64,000 nucleotides of DNA from Hyphomicrobiales bacterium (GTDB taxonomy: Bacteria > Pseudomonadota > Alphaproteobacteria > Rhizobiales > Rhodobiaceae): positions 372,001 to 436,000 of the forward strand of contig PKTR01000002.1 of assembly GCA_002869065.1 (NCBI GenBank), in the 5' to 3' direction. The translations under genes and the position numbers were made by a program. The notes under the pieces were generated by a model. That model searched no databases, had not been told where the DNA came from, and was given only the letters and a program-made list of their open reading frames with translations. This document shows, piece by piece, positions 7,724 to 16,400 of the stretch. Positions within the stretch are counted from its first letter, which is position 1, and every line of letters starts with the position of its first letter.

Positions 7724-9223
7724 ATGCCCGTTATCGCAACGAACACGGCCGCCAACACCGCGGTCCGCTATCTCAACAACAATTCGATCGAGCAGTCCGA
7801 CAGCCTGTCGAAGCTGGCGTCGGGTTCGCGCATCACCAAGGCGTCGGACGATGCTGCCGGTCTCGCAATCGCGACCCGCATCCAGTCGGACGTCTCGACG
7901 CTCGAGCAGGCGTCTACCAACGCCTCGCACTCGATCTCGATCCTGCAGACCGCCGATGGCGGCGCCTCGCGTATTTCCGACATCCTGGAGCGGATGAAAA
8001 CATTGGCCTCGCAGTCGGCCTCCGGCACCGTCACCGACACGGAACGCGCTTACATCCAGGCTGAATTCTCCGAGCTGCAGGAAGAAATCGACGGCATCGC
8101 CCAGTCGACCCGCTACAACGGTTCGAGCCTGCTTTCGAGCGCCACCAACGCCGAAGCGACCGGCACCACCTCGACCGACGACCTGACGACGGCCGCGACC
8201 AACGCCACGACCACCGGCTCCGCCGACCTGTCGTCCTATTCGGCGTCTTCGGCCTCGCTGTCGATCAACGGCACCGCGATCACCATCGCCGACGGCGATG
8301 ACGCCTCCGACGTGGTCACGGCGATCAACGCCCAGTCCGGCACGACCAACGTGACGGCCTCGCTCGACAGCAGCAACCAGCTCGTGCTGACGTCGACCGA
8401 CACGGCCGGCTATTCGGACACGATCACGGTCACCGGCGACACGACCGATCTGCTCGGCGCCGCGAGTGACGCCCAGGTCGACGCCACCGGTACCGACGCC
8501 TACGTGACCGACGCATCGGGCGGCGACATCACCTTCGACGTCAACGGCGAGACCGTGACCCTTTCGTCGACCGGCGGCACCAACGGCGACGGCCTGTATT
8601 CGGCCGACGATCTGGTCGACGCGATCAACAACCAGGTCGGCACTTCGGCCAGCGTCACCGCCAGCCTCGATGCCGACAATAACCTGGTCATCACCAGCAC
8701 CGGCACGGCGAGCTCGGACGACGCCGTCACCGTAGACAACTTCTCGTCGGGCGACGCGACCGATTTCGGCTTCGCCGACACCTCGGTTTCCGAAGCCGGT
8801 TCGGGCGATGCCGACGCCGTCGACTGGTCGACCGGCATTTCCGTCGTCGTCGGTTCCAGCGCGGACGACACCATCGCGCTGTCGATCGACAATCTGACGA
8901 CAGAGGCGCTGAGCGTTGCCGACCTCGACATCTCGACCCAGGCCGGCGCGGAAGCCGCTCTCGATGCCCTCGACGCGGCGATCGACGACGTGTCCGGCGC
9001 GCGCGCTGAAATCGGCGCCGTGATGTCGCGCTTCGAATTCCGTCAGGAATCGATCCAGACCAGCATCGAAAACCTCGACGCCGCGCAGTCGGTGCTCGCT
9101 GACGTCGATATCGCTGCGGAACAGGCAAAGCTGTCGGCCTCGACGGTCAAGGTGCAGGCGGCCGTCGCCGCGGCATCGCAGGCCAACCAGATGCCGCAGA
9201 ACCTGCTCAGCCTGCTGCAGTAA
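7724..9223 (+). CDS. flagellin with duplicated Hook-IN modules
   Basis: 499 residues from the ATG at 7724 (AGGAG at 7712-7716); an upstream frame start is out of keeping with flagellins. Residues 1-140 are the N-terminal D0/D1 domain (AVRYLNNNSIEQSDSLSKLA, ITKASDDAAGLAIATRIQ, STRYNGSSLL) and about 405-499 the C-terminal D1/D0 domain (ARAEIGAVMSRFEFRQESI, ANQMPQNLLSLLQ). Between them are two related modules, about 178-245 (SINGTAITI..DVVTAINAQ..NVTASLD..LVLTST) and 268-350 (DVNGETVTL..DLVDAINNQ..SVTASLD..LVITST), which look like tandem Hook-IN repeats exposed on the filament surface. It should be polymerised under the FliD cap and chaperoned by FliS, both encoded next. Cysteine-free and very rich in Ser, Thr, Ala, Asp. 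Confidence 0.93.
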   Translation: MPVIATNTAANTAVRYLNNNSIEQSDSLSKLASGSRITKASDDAAGLAIATRIQSDVSTLEQASTNASHSISILQTADGGASRISDILERMKTLASQSASGTVTDTERAYIQAEFSELQEEIDGIAQSTRYNGSSLLSSATNAEATGTTSTDDLTTAATNATTTGSADLSSYSASSASLSINGTAITIADGDDASDVVTAINAQSGTTNVTASLDSSNQLVLTSTDTAGYSDTITVTGDTTDLLGAASDAQVDATGTDAYVTDASGGDITFDVNGETVTLSSTGGTNGDGLYSADDLVDAINNQVGTSASVTASLDADNNLVITSTGTASSDDAVTVDNFSSGDATDFGFADTSVSEAGSGDADAVDWSTGISVVVGSSADDTIALSIDNLTTEALSVADLDISTQAGAEAALDALDAAIDDVSGARAEIGAVMSRFEFRQESIQTSIENLDAAQSVLADVDIAAEQAKLSASTVKVQAAVAAASQANQMPQNLLSLLQ

Positions 9224-9238
9224 GCGGCAGAGCGCTCT

Positions 9239-9277
9239 CCCCGCCCGCCGGTGTCCTTTCTGGCCGGCTGGGCGGGG
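9239..9277 (+). terminator. strong GC-rich hairpin after the flagellin gene (no U-tract)
   Basis: CCCCGCCC-GCCGG pairs with CCGGC-(T)-GGGCGGGG, a 13 bp stem with one bulge and a 12-base loop, starting 16 bases after the flagellin stop. No T-run follows, so it is probably a 3'-end stabiliser or partial attenuator that lets flagellin mRNA accumulate over the downstream fliD-fliS message. Confidence 0.5.
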
Positions 9278-9384
9278 TGAGCACGAGAACGGCCGCCGCC
9301 GCGCCGGTCCGGCATGGCGGCACGCCTGCTTGAGCCCGGCGTTGCGACGCCGGCGAGCCACAGCACACGGCGCAGGACAAGACA

Positions 9385-11061
9385 ATGACGACGACCAGCG
9401 CGACTTCGACCACCACCACCACCGCAACGACGTTCACATGGTCGTCCGGCGTCGGCGACATGGACTGGGATGCCCTTGTCGAGGTTTCGGTCGCGGCCAA
9501 AAATGTGCGCGCCGACACCATCGAAACCGAGATCAGCGAAAACGAGGTCAAACTCGCGGCCTATGAAGAGATGCAGTCGCTGCTGACGACGCTCTCGGAC
9601 GCCGCCTATGCGCTCTCCGCCCCCTCCGGTACATCCAATTCAAGCTACGACGTGTTCAACTCACGCGCGGCCTACACCTCAGCAACGGGCGATACGGACG
9701 CCGACAGCGCGGTGTTCATCACCGTCGAGGACGGCACGGACACGGGCAGTTTCGACCTGACGATCGAGCAGCTCGCCACCGCCCACAAGGTTGCCAGCGC
9801 CGAGGCCTCCGACAACACCGCGGCGCTTGGCTATGACGGCAGCTTCACCGTCCAGCTCGGCGACGGCGACAGCGCCGAAATCTCGCTCGACAGCGACATG
9901 ACGCTCGACGACATCGCCGAGGCGATCAACGCGCAGAGCTATCTCACCAATGTCCGGGCGAGCGTCGTCAAGGTCTCCGACGACAGCTACCAGCTGGTGA
10001 TCTATGGCACCGAGACCGGGCAGGATCTGACGCTCACGGCGGCAAGCGGCGACGACGTGTTGACCGGAATCGGCGTGCTCGACGGCAGTGGCGGCATTGC
10101 CGACGAACTGCAGGCGGCGCAGAACGCGATCATCACCTATGACGGAATCACCGTCACGCGAACCTCGAACGAAATCGACGATCTGATCGACGGGGTCACC
10201 CTCAATCTCTACGAGGCGACCGGCGAGGATACGATTACGGTCGAGGTCTCGCAGAACGTCGACGAGATCAAGGACGCGATCATCGCGCTCGCCGAAGCTT
10301 ACAACGCCTATCGCGAATGGGCGCTGACCCAGCAGGAGACGTCGTCCGCCGGCGGCGCGTCGTCGGGCGCGGCGCTGTTCGGCGATTCGACGCTGCGCTC
10401 GGTCAACAGCCAGATCGCGTCGGCGCTCGGCACCTTCATCGACAGCGAGAGCATGGCGCTGCTCGGCCTGTCCTATGACAGCTCGAACATGCTGGTGCTC
10501 GACGAGGACGTGCTCAACGAGGCGCTGCTCAACGATCTCGACGCGGTGACGTCGCTGCTCAGCTTCCAGATGGAAGCCTCGAGCGCGGATCTGTCGCTGC
10601 TCAGCCACAGCAACAATGGCAATCTCGACTTCACCCTCGACATCACGAGCGACGGCGAGGGCAATCTGTCGGTCTCGGTCGACGGCGACAGCTCGCTGTT
10701 CACGGTGTCGGGCACACGCATCAAGGGCGCGGAAGGCTCAATCTACGAGGGGCTGACCTTCGTCTATCTCGGCGATGGCGACGAGTCGATCGACGTGTCG
10801 GTCACGAGCGGCATCGCCGAAGCGCTCTATGCCAGCGCGGACGCTGCCGCGAACACACTCGACGGCAATCTGCAGACGATCATCGACAATCTCGGGGACG
10901 AGAACTCGACGCTGCAGACCAAGGCCGACGACATCCGCTCGCGCAGCGAGACCTATCGTGAGTTCCTCACCGAAAAATACGCCAAGTACCAGGCCGCCAT
11001 CGAGGAGGCCGAAACCCAGCTCGCCTATCTGGAAGCGCTGCTTGAGGAGAGTTCAAACTGA
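9385..11061 (+). CDS. fliD: flagellar filament cap protein FliD (HAP2)
   Basis: 558 residues. After a low-complexity Thr/Ser start, residues about 18-120 match the FliD N-terminal domain ('SSGVGDMDWDALVEVSVAAK', helical, then 'AYTSATGDTDADSAVFITVE'). Residues 150-215 form a Hook-IN-like module (DGSFTVQLGDGDSAEISLDS, LDDIAEAINAQ). The C-terminal part has FliD features: 'SALGTFIDSESMALLGLSYD', 'ALLNDLDAVTSLLSFQ' and a final coiled coil (KADDIRSRSETYREFLTEKY, then AAIEEAETQLAYLEALL). FliD caps the filament tip and promotes flagellin insertion. Its stop codon overlaps the fliS start (TGATG), so translation of the two is coupled. Confidence 0.92.
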   Translation: MTTTSATSTTTTTATTFTWSSGVGDMDWDALVEVSVAAKNVRADTIETEISENEVKLAAYEEMQSLLTTLSDAAYALSAPSGTSNSSYDVFNSRAAYTSATGDTDADSAVFITVEDGTDTGSFDLTIEQLATAHKVASAEASDNTAALGYDGSFTVQLGDGDSAEISLDSDMTLDDIAEAINAQSYLTNVRASVVKVSDDSYQLVIYGTETGQDLTLTAASGDDVLTGIGVLDGSGGIADELQAAQNAIITYDGITVTRTSNEIDDLIDGVTLNLYEATGEDTITVEVSQNVDEIKDAIIALAEAYNAYREWALTQQETSSAGGASSGAALFGDSTLRSVNSQIASALGTFIDSESMALLGLSYDSSNMLVLDEDVLNEALLNDLDAVTSLLSFQMEASSADLSLLSHSNNGNLDFTLDITSDGEGNLSVSVDGDSSLFTVSGTRIKGAEGSIYEGLTFVYLGDGDESIDVSVTSGIAEALYASADAAANTLDGNLQTIIDNLGDENSTLQTKADDIRSRSETYREFLTEKYAKYQAAIEEAETQLAYLEALLEESSN

Positions 11062-11459
11062 TGTCGATGCAAATGGCTTTTGCTGCCGGGGCCTACCGGC
11101 AGGCCGCCACCACCGTCGGGCCGCTGCGCGCCGTGGTCATGGTCTATGACGAGATCATCACGAGTTTCGCCCGCGCCGACCGGGCGCTGGACGGAAACAA
11201 TCCGGAAGAGGTCTACCGCCAGATCGAGCGTGCAACGACACTGTTGCGCGGGCTGCGCAGCGCGCTCGACTACCGCACCGACGAAGGCTTCGCGACCCAG
11301 ATGGAGAAAGTCTACACGCGGCTGATCCTTGCCATGCATGCCTCGTTCGGCAAGACGGATGCGCGCGAACGCTATGGCAAGCTGTGCTTGGGGATCGTCG
11401 AGTTGAGAAACGCCTGGGCCGAAATCGGACATCTCCCACCACGTGAAGAAACGAATTAG
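11061..11459 (+). CDS. fliS: flagellin export chaperone FliS
   Basis: 132 residues, the standard FliS size. The opening 'AFAAGAYRQAATTVGPLRAVVMVYDEIITS' region (key elements AYR, P..vv.mYde) and the helical bundle with 'QIERATTLLRGLRSALDY' are FliS features. FliS binds the disordered C-terminus of flagellin in the cytoplasm and blocks premature polymerisation. It overlaps fliD by one base. A palindromic CtrA-like site follows the stop by nine bases. Confidence 0.88.
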   Translation: MSMQMAFAAGAYRQAATTVGPLRAVVMVYDEIITSFARADRALDGNNPEEVYRQIERATTLLRGLRSALDYRTDEGFATQMEKVYTRLILAMHASFGKTDARERYGKLCLGIVELRNAWAEIGHLPPREETN

Positions 11460-11468
11460 AAACCTTTG

Positions 11469-11487
11469 TTAATGGTTTGCTAACCAT
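11469..11487 (+). promoter_or_regulatory. CtrA-like box / inverted repeat after fliS
   Basis: The sequence TTAATGGTTTGCTAACCAT fits the CtrA consensus TTAA-N7-TTAAC with one mismatch (C for T at the start of the second half) and also contains the inverted repeat ATGGTT-TGCT-AACCAT. It lies about 195 bases upstream of the small ORF at 11680. CtrA is the cell-cycle and motility regulator of this order, and its upstream pseudokinase DivL is encoded in the same window. A single match in a 64 kb window is weak evidence. Confidence 0.35.
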
Positions 11488-11679
11488 ATTTTCCCGAGAA
11501 TGCGGCGGATCGCGGGGTTTGTTTCGACCATGCGCCGCAAAACGAGGGCCAGCGCCGTTTCCGGCGTGTTTCCAATCGTTGTGACGGATCGCATGACGTT
11601 TTCAGGACAGCAGAGCTGCGCTTTCAACCCGGCGGAATGGACCGTCGGCGACTATCGTTGGAAAGACGGCGATTTTTTC

Positions 11680-11925
11680 ATGACGCTCGACGAGTTCCAG
11701 GATTGCCTCGACCGGCTTGGCGACGATCTCGCGCTGTGGCCCGCCGAACAGGCCGGGCCGGGCCGCGATCTTCTTGCCGGCAATGCGAGCGCCCGCGCCA
11801 TGCTGCGCGAGGCGAAGGAGCTGCGTACCCTGTTTGCCGCCGAGGCACCGGTGCACGCACCCGCCGGCCTCGCCGCGCGGATCGTCGAAGCCGCGATGCG
11901 CGCGAAAGCCCCCGCGAAGGGGTGA
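11680..11925 (+). CDS. small acidic protein with LDRxGDDLxxWP motif, possible sigma-factor partner
   Basis: 81 residues from the ATG at 11680; the frame is open further upstream (11500) but that part looks non-coding. The start 'MTLDEFQDCLDRLGDDLALW' followed by 'PAEQAG', then Ala/Leu-rich helices ('ARAMLREAKELRTLF') and a final helix ('PAGLAARIVEAAMRA'), resembles a family of short unnamed alphaproteobacterial proteins that I recall seeing beside ECF sigma factor genes. There is no membrane segment. It closes the plus-strand operon before the terminator at 11971. Function unknown; a role as regulator of the ECF factor at 6885 is inference from position. Confidence 0.6.
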   Translation: MTLDEFQDCLDRLGDDLALWPAEQAGPGRDLLAGNASARAMLREAKELRTLFAAEAPVHAPAGLAARIVEAAMRAKAPAKG

Positions 11926-11970
11926 GATGTCCCTTTTTCATTCGCCGGCAACAAACGGCGAAAACGAAAA

Positions 11971-11998
11971 AAGCCGGAGAGCGAACTCTCCGGCTTTT
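11971..11998. terminator. bidirectional intrinsic terminator
   Basis: Perfect 9 bp stem GCCGGAGAG / CTCTCCGGC with a CGAA tetraloop, preceded by an A-run and followed by TTTT, so it can work on both strands. It ends the sigma-flagellin-fliD-fliS-small gene operon and may also stop transcription from grpE. Confidence 0.85.
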
Positions 11999-12048
11999 GT
12001 GTATTCAATTCTCAGCGCAACGCTAAGAACACTCGTTCTTTTTTCGAC

Positions 12049-12096
12049 GCGATTTCTTGTCCAAAAAGTCTGCCAACTTTTTGGGAAAGCGCTTTA
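12049..12096. repeat. dispersed palindrome, copy 1 (abuts grpE stop)
   Basis: GCGATTTCTTGTCCAAAAAG, a short spacer, then ACTTTTTGGGAAAGCGCTTT. The inner stem is TCCAAAAAGT / ACTTTTTGGGA and the outer arms are GCGC-like. On the minus strand the element starts inside the grpE stop codon (TAAAGCGC). It belongs to the family found at 12943-13047, 41896, 55270, 61012 and 62230. Confidence 0.85.
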
Positions 12097-12738
12097 GACC
12101 GTCTTGTCGATGCCTTCGCCGGGGGCCGGTGCTTCCGCGTCCGCCTCTGAAGCGGCTTCGGGCTTGGCCGGTTTCGGGCCACCCTTGGCCACGCCGACAA
12201 GCGCCGGGCGCAAAACACGGTCGCCGATCTTGTAGCCGGCCTGCATGACCTGCACGACCGTGCCGGCGGTGACCGTCGGGTCCGGCACCTCGAACATGGC
12301 CTGATGCAGGTTCGGGTCGAAGCGCTCGCCGGCCGGATCGATGCGGGCGATGCCGTTCTTCTCCAGCAGCTTCAGCATGTCGCGCTCGGTCATCTCGACG
12401 CCTTCGAGCAGACCGGTCAGCGTCGCATCGGCACCGGCGCGGGCCTCCTCGGTCACCGTCTCGAGCGCACGGCGCAAATTATCGCCGACGTTCAGCATGT
12501 CGCGGGCAAAGCCGGAGATCGAATACTGGCCGGCCTCGCGCACTTCCTTTTCGGTGCGCCGGCGCAAATTCTCCATCTCGGCCAGCGTGCGAAGGAGCTG
12601 GTCCTTCATCTTGGCGTTTTCCGCTTCGAGCGCGGCAATCGGGTCCTCGGCCGGGGCGTCCGCCTGCGGCGCGGCCTCAGCAGCCGGCTTCTCCGCGTCG
12701 GGCGCCACGTCTTCCGGGTTGCGCGTTTCGTCCGTCAT
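12094..12738 (-). CDS. grpE: nucleotide exchange factor GrpE
   Basis: 214 residues from the ATG at 12738; the frame continues upstream but has no plausible start there. An acidic disordered N-terminus (about 1-45) is followed by the GrpE dimerisation coiled coil ([20 protein letters not shown], then NLRRRTEKE) and the beta domain with '[20 protein letters not shown]' and '[19 protein letters not shown]', the family signature. It releases ADP from DnaK in the cytoplasm. About 70 bases upstream, CTTGAAA followed 17 bases after its CTTG by a weak AT-containing hexamer could be a heat-shock (RpoH) promoter, but the match is poor. No dnaK/dnaJ/hrcA is adjacent. Confidence 0.95.
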   Translation of the reverse strand: MTDETRNPEDVAPDAEKPAAEAAPQADAPAEDPIAALEAENAKMKDQLLRTLAEMENLRRRTEKEVREAGQYSISGFARDMLNVGDNLRRALETVTEEARAGADATLTGLLEGVEMTERDMLKLLEKNGIARIDPAGERFDPNLHQAMFEVPDPTVTAGTVVQVMQAGYKIGDRVLRPALVGVAKGGPKPAKPEAASEADAEAPAPGEGIDKTV

Positions 12739-12942
12739 GGGGTCCTCGGATTGGTTCGATAGGTCTGCAAAAAGTGTCGGCCCGCATGTGCGACTTTTTC
12801 GCGCCGATTTCAAGCGCCGGGCGGGCAAAGCGCGCCGATCGGCCGCTATTGCAGACAAACGAAACGCCCCGCACCGGTTTGTCGCCGGTACGGAGCGCCG
12901 TCAATTCGGGTCAGGAGAAGAGTGCGGTTCAGCTTTTTTTTC

Positions 12943-13047
12943 GCGATTTCTTATCCAAAAAGTCTGACAACTTTTTGGGAAAGCGCTTACTGTTCTAGCG
13001 CGATTTCTTGTCCAAAAAGTCTGACAATTTTTTGGGAAAGCGCTTTA
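12943..13047. repeat. dispersed palindromes, copies 2 and 3 in tandem (copy 3 abuts trxA stop)
   Basis: Two nearly identical copies at 12943-12988 and 12997-13047 (CGCGATTTCTTATCC / AGCGCGATTTCTTGTCC, then AAAAAGTCTGACAA and TTTTTGGGAAAGCGCTT). Copy 3 runs into the trxA stop codon in the same way as copy 1 does at grpE. The rest of the 12739-13044 gap holds the grpE promoter region and nothing else I can identify. Confidence 0.85.
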
Positions 13048-13365
13048 GACCGAGCCCTTGATCCAGTCCATCAGCCGGTTCTTCGGCTGGGCACCGACCT
13101 GCATCGATGCCGGCTGACCGTTCTTGAACATGATCAGCGTCGGGATCGAGCGCACGCCATACTTCACGGCGGTGCCCGGGTTCTCGTCGATGTTGAGCTT
13201 GGCGATCTTCACCGTGCCGGCCATCTCGGTGGCGATCTCGTCCAGCGCCGGGGCGATCATCTTGCACGGGCCGCACCATTCGGCCCAGAAGTCCACAACC
13301 ACGGGCTCGGACGAATTGAGCACGTCCTGATCGAACGAAGCATCGGTGACTTTCTCGGTCGCCAT
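13045..13365 (-). CDS. trxA: thioredoxin 1
   Basis: 106 residues from the ATG at 13365. The active site WCGPC is at residues 30-34 within '[20 protein letters not shown]', and the cis-proline loop is '[10 protein letters not shown]'. Length and sequence match bacterial thioredoxin-1, the general cytoplasmic disulfide reductase. It lies 92 bases downstream of addA on the same strand, as it commonly does in this order, and is followed directly by palindrome copies 3 and 2. Confidence 0.96.
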   Translation of the reverse strand: MATEKVTDASFDQDVLNSSEPVVVDFWAEWCGPCKMIAPALDEIATEMAGTVKIAKLNIDENPGTAVKYGVRSIPTLIMFKNGQPASMQVGAQPKNRLMDWIKGSV

Positions 13366-13457
13366 GGGAAATCCTTTCGTTGCTGGGGGGAGTCCCCCGT
13401 ATCGCGTTATCGCGAAGGTAGGAAGCGGACCGGCAAGCGTCAAGTATTAGGAAACCC

Positions 13458-16400
13458 TCATCTGCCGGGGATAGGTGCGGCGCGGTCGAGCGCGTCGGCG
13501 GGGATTTCGGTAAGCCTCGGGCCGGCCGTCCATAACAGCGCCGCACGGATATCCCGGCCCGGATAGAGACCTGCGAGCACGGCGCGGTAAAGGGCAAGCT
13601 GGGTGACGTAAGCCGCCGGCACCTCGTCGAGCGATTCGGGCACCGGGCGGTTGGTCTTGTAATCGACGATCAGCACCGCGTCGTCGGTGACGATCAGCCG
13701 ATCGATCTGGCCGGAGAGCGCGACGGGTGTGCCGTCCGGCCCCGGCAGCGTCCCGGCGATCGAAACCTCGGCGCGGCCTTCGGCCGAGAACACCGGGGCA
13801 AATTCGGGGTGGCGCAGCACGCCGAGCAACTCGTCGAGAAGTGCCGCGCGCGCACCTTCATCGAGACTACTGCGGGCATGAGCAAGGAAGCGCCGGCCGG
13901 CGGCTTGCTGGCGGCTTTCTTCGAGACCCGGCAGCAATTCGAGCAGACGGTGAGCGACGCGGCCGCGTTCGAGCGCCGGCGCGTCGGGTCCGCGCAGAGC
14001 TGCGGCCAACGCATCGGCAGGCGGGAAGCGCTCGGCTTCCTCCGCTTCGCCGGTCATTTCGCCCTCGCCTTCCAGCGCGGTCGACGGCGTGACCACGCGG
14101 CGTGTCGGCAGCGGCGCGACCGGAAGCGTCAGCCATGCGGGGATGGCGACGGTTTCCTCGACCTTCTCGCTGACGTCGTTCGGCGCGTGGGCGGGGCCGG
14201 GCGAGACCTGCCAACGCCATTTGTCCGGCGCGTCGGGCGTGCCGCCAATCGGCGCGGCGTCGGGGGTGAGCGCGCGAGAGACGAGGTCGTACCAGCAGCC
14301 TTCGGGCGGGCGGTCCGCATTGCCCTTGGCCTTGCCGTTGTCGTCGAGCTTGTAGGGGTTCTTGAAGGCGCAGACGACGAGGCGGTCGCGGGCGCGCGTC
14401 AGCGCGACATAGAGCAGACGGCGGTATTCCTCGGCGGCCAGCCGGCGCGTTTCGTCAATCGCCGTTTGCTGCCAGTCGGTCGCCGTCTTCTTGCCCTGCT
14501 TCCAGACAAGCGCGGATGCAGCGCCGGGGATCTCCGACACAGCCTTTTCGAGGATGAGCGGATCGTGATTGTGTGAGGTCGGCTGGGCGCAATTGTCGAC
14601 GAGGAAAACGACCGGCGCTTCAAGCCCCTTGGCGCCGTGCACGGTCATGGTGCGCACACCGCGGACCTCGGTGTCGAGCGCACGCTTGATCTCGGTCGGC
14701 ACGGCGGAAAGCCAGGCGAGGAAGCCTTCGAGGCTGACGATTGCCGTCTGCTCGTAGTTCAGGGCAAGGCCGAGGAATTCGTCGAGCACCTCGTCGACCT
14801 CGGCGCCGAGCCGGCGACGAAAACGGGCGCGACCGCCCTCGGGCCCGAGCAGCAGCGCGAAGAACTCGTAGGGCCGCAGGAAGTCGGCGCGGGCCATGGC
14901 CTCGGCGATGAAGGCGTGGGCTGCCGAAAAGGCCGGGGCGTCGCGGCGCGCCGACAGCGCCTCGAACAGCGTGCCTGAACGGTCGTAAGCCAGATCGAAC
15001 AGCGCGTCCTCGTCGAGGCCGACAAGCGGGCTCTTCAGCACGGCGGCAAGCGAGAGGTCGTCCTGCGGCAGCAGCGCGACGCGGGCGAGCGCCATCAGGT
15101 CCATCACCGCGATATGGTCGGTCAGAACCACACGGTCGGAGCCCGCCGTCGGCAGGCCGCGCGCCTTCAAGGCCCGGTCGAGCGCCTGGACGAAGGGGCC
15201 GCGCTTGCGCACCAGAACGAGCACGTCTTCGGCGCGGACCGGCTCGCCGGTGCCCTCCAGCCGTTCGCCCGCAGCGACCCAGTCGGCGATGGTCTCGGCG
15301 ATGCGGTCGGCCAGCCGGCGCGCCGGCGCGTTCGGTCCCTCATGGTCGAGCGGCTCGCGCCAGTCGGTCGGCTCGGCTTCCTGCGCCTCCGTCACCAGCG
15401 GCCAGATCTCGACATAGCCCGGATCGTTCTGGCGCAACGCCTCGTGCACCGGGGCCTCGGCCTGCTGGGCAAGTCCGTCATGCGCGGCGGCGGGTTCGAA
15501 GACCGTATCGACGGCCTTCAGCACATCCGGCGTCGAACGGAAGGAGAGGATCAGCCGCTCGTCGTGAAAGGTCAGCCCGGCGTCGCGAACGTAGCGCGCA
15601 AAGTGCCGCTTCATGTTTCCGAAGAGGTGCGGCGCGGCGCCCTGAAACGAATAGATCGACTGTTTTTCATCGCCGACCGCGAAGAAGGTGCGCGTCGCGG
15701 GCCGGGCGCCCTCGCCGGCGAAGAATTCCTCGACCAGCGTGCGGATCACCTGCCACTGGCGCGGATTGGTGTCCTGCGCCTCGTCGACAAGCACGTGATC
15801 GAGGCCAAGGTCGAGCTTGTACTGCACCCACGGGCCGGCGTCGGCCTGTGTCAGCAGGTCGGCGGTCTTGACCACGAGGTCGTCGTAGTCGAGCAGGCCC
15901 TCCTGTGCCTTCGCCCGCTCATAGACGCCGATAACGGCGTCGGCGAGACGGACCAGCGCGGTGGTCGCGGCAACCGTTCGAAACGCGCGCATCCGCTCGC
16001 GCGCCTCTTCCAACCGGGCAACTTCGAGATCGAAGCGATCGACGAGATCGGGGAAGCTGTCCTTGACCGCCTTGGTCGCCCAGCGGGCAGAACTGCGCGG
16101 CGTCCCGGCGCCCTTCACCTTGTTGGCGTCGGTGAAGAAGATGGCGAGCCAGGCCTCGGCCCGCGCCTCCCCCGCCGGCATGGCGAGCGCGGCACGAAAT
16201 GCTTCGGCCCGACCGATGTCGGTCGGCTTGCCGCGCTCCATCTCCGGCAACAGGGCGGCGAGATAGTCGGCGTTGAAGGCTTTCGAGGCGCCGACACCGG
16301 CGGCAAGGCCCTCCGCCGTTTCGCTGCCGTCGAGGCCGAAGCTTGTCGCGAGCGCCGCGAGTGCGCCATCGAGATCGCCATTGTCGCGGATCCAGCGCAG

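Noticed and set aside
11500-11679. N-terminal extension of the 81-residue protein frame
   Set aside because: No ribosome site, Arg/Cys-rich non-conserved composition, and the region holds the CtrA-like box upstream; start at 11680 preferred.
12785-12814. Possible RpoH promoter upstream of grpE (CTTGAAA)
   Set aside because: The -10 element is a poor match; mentioned only in the grpE entry.
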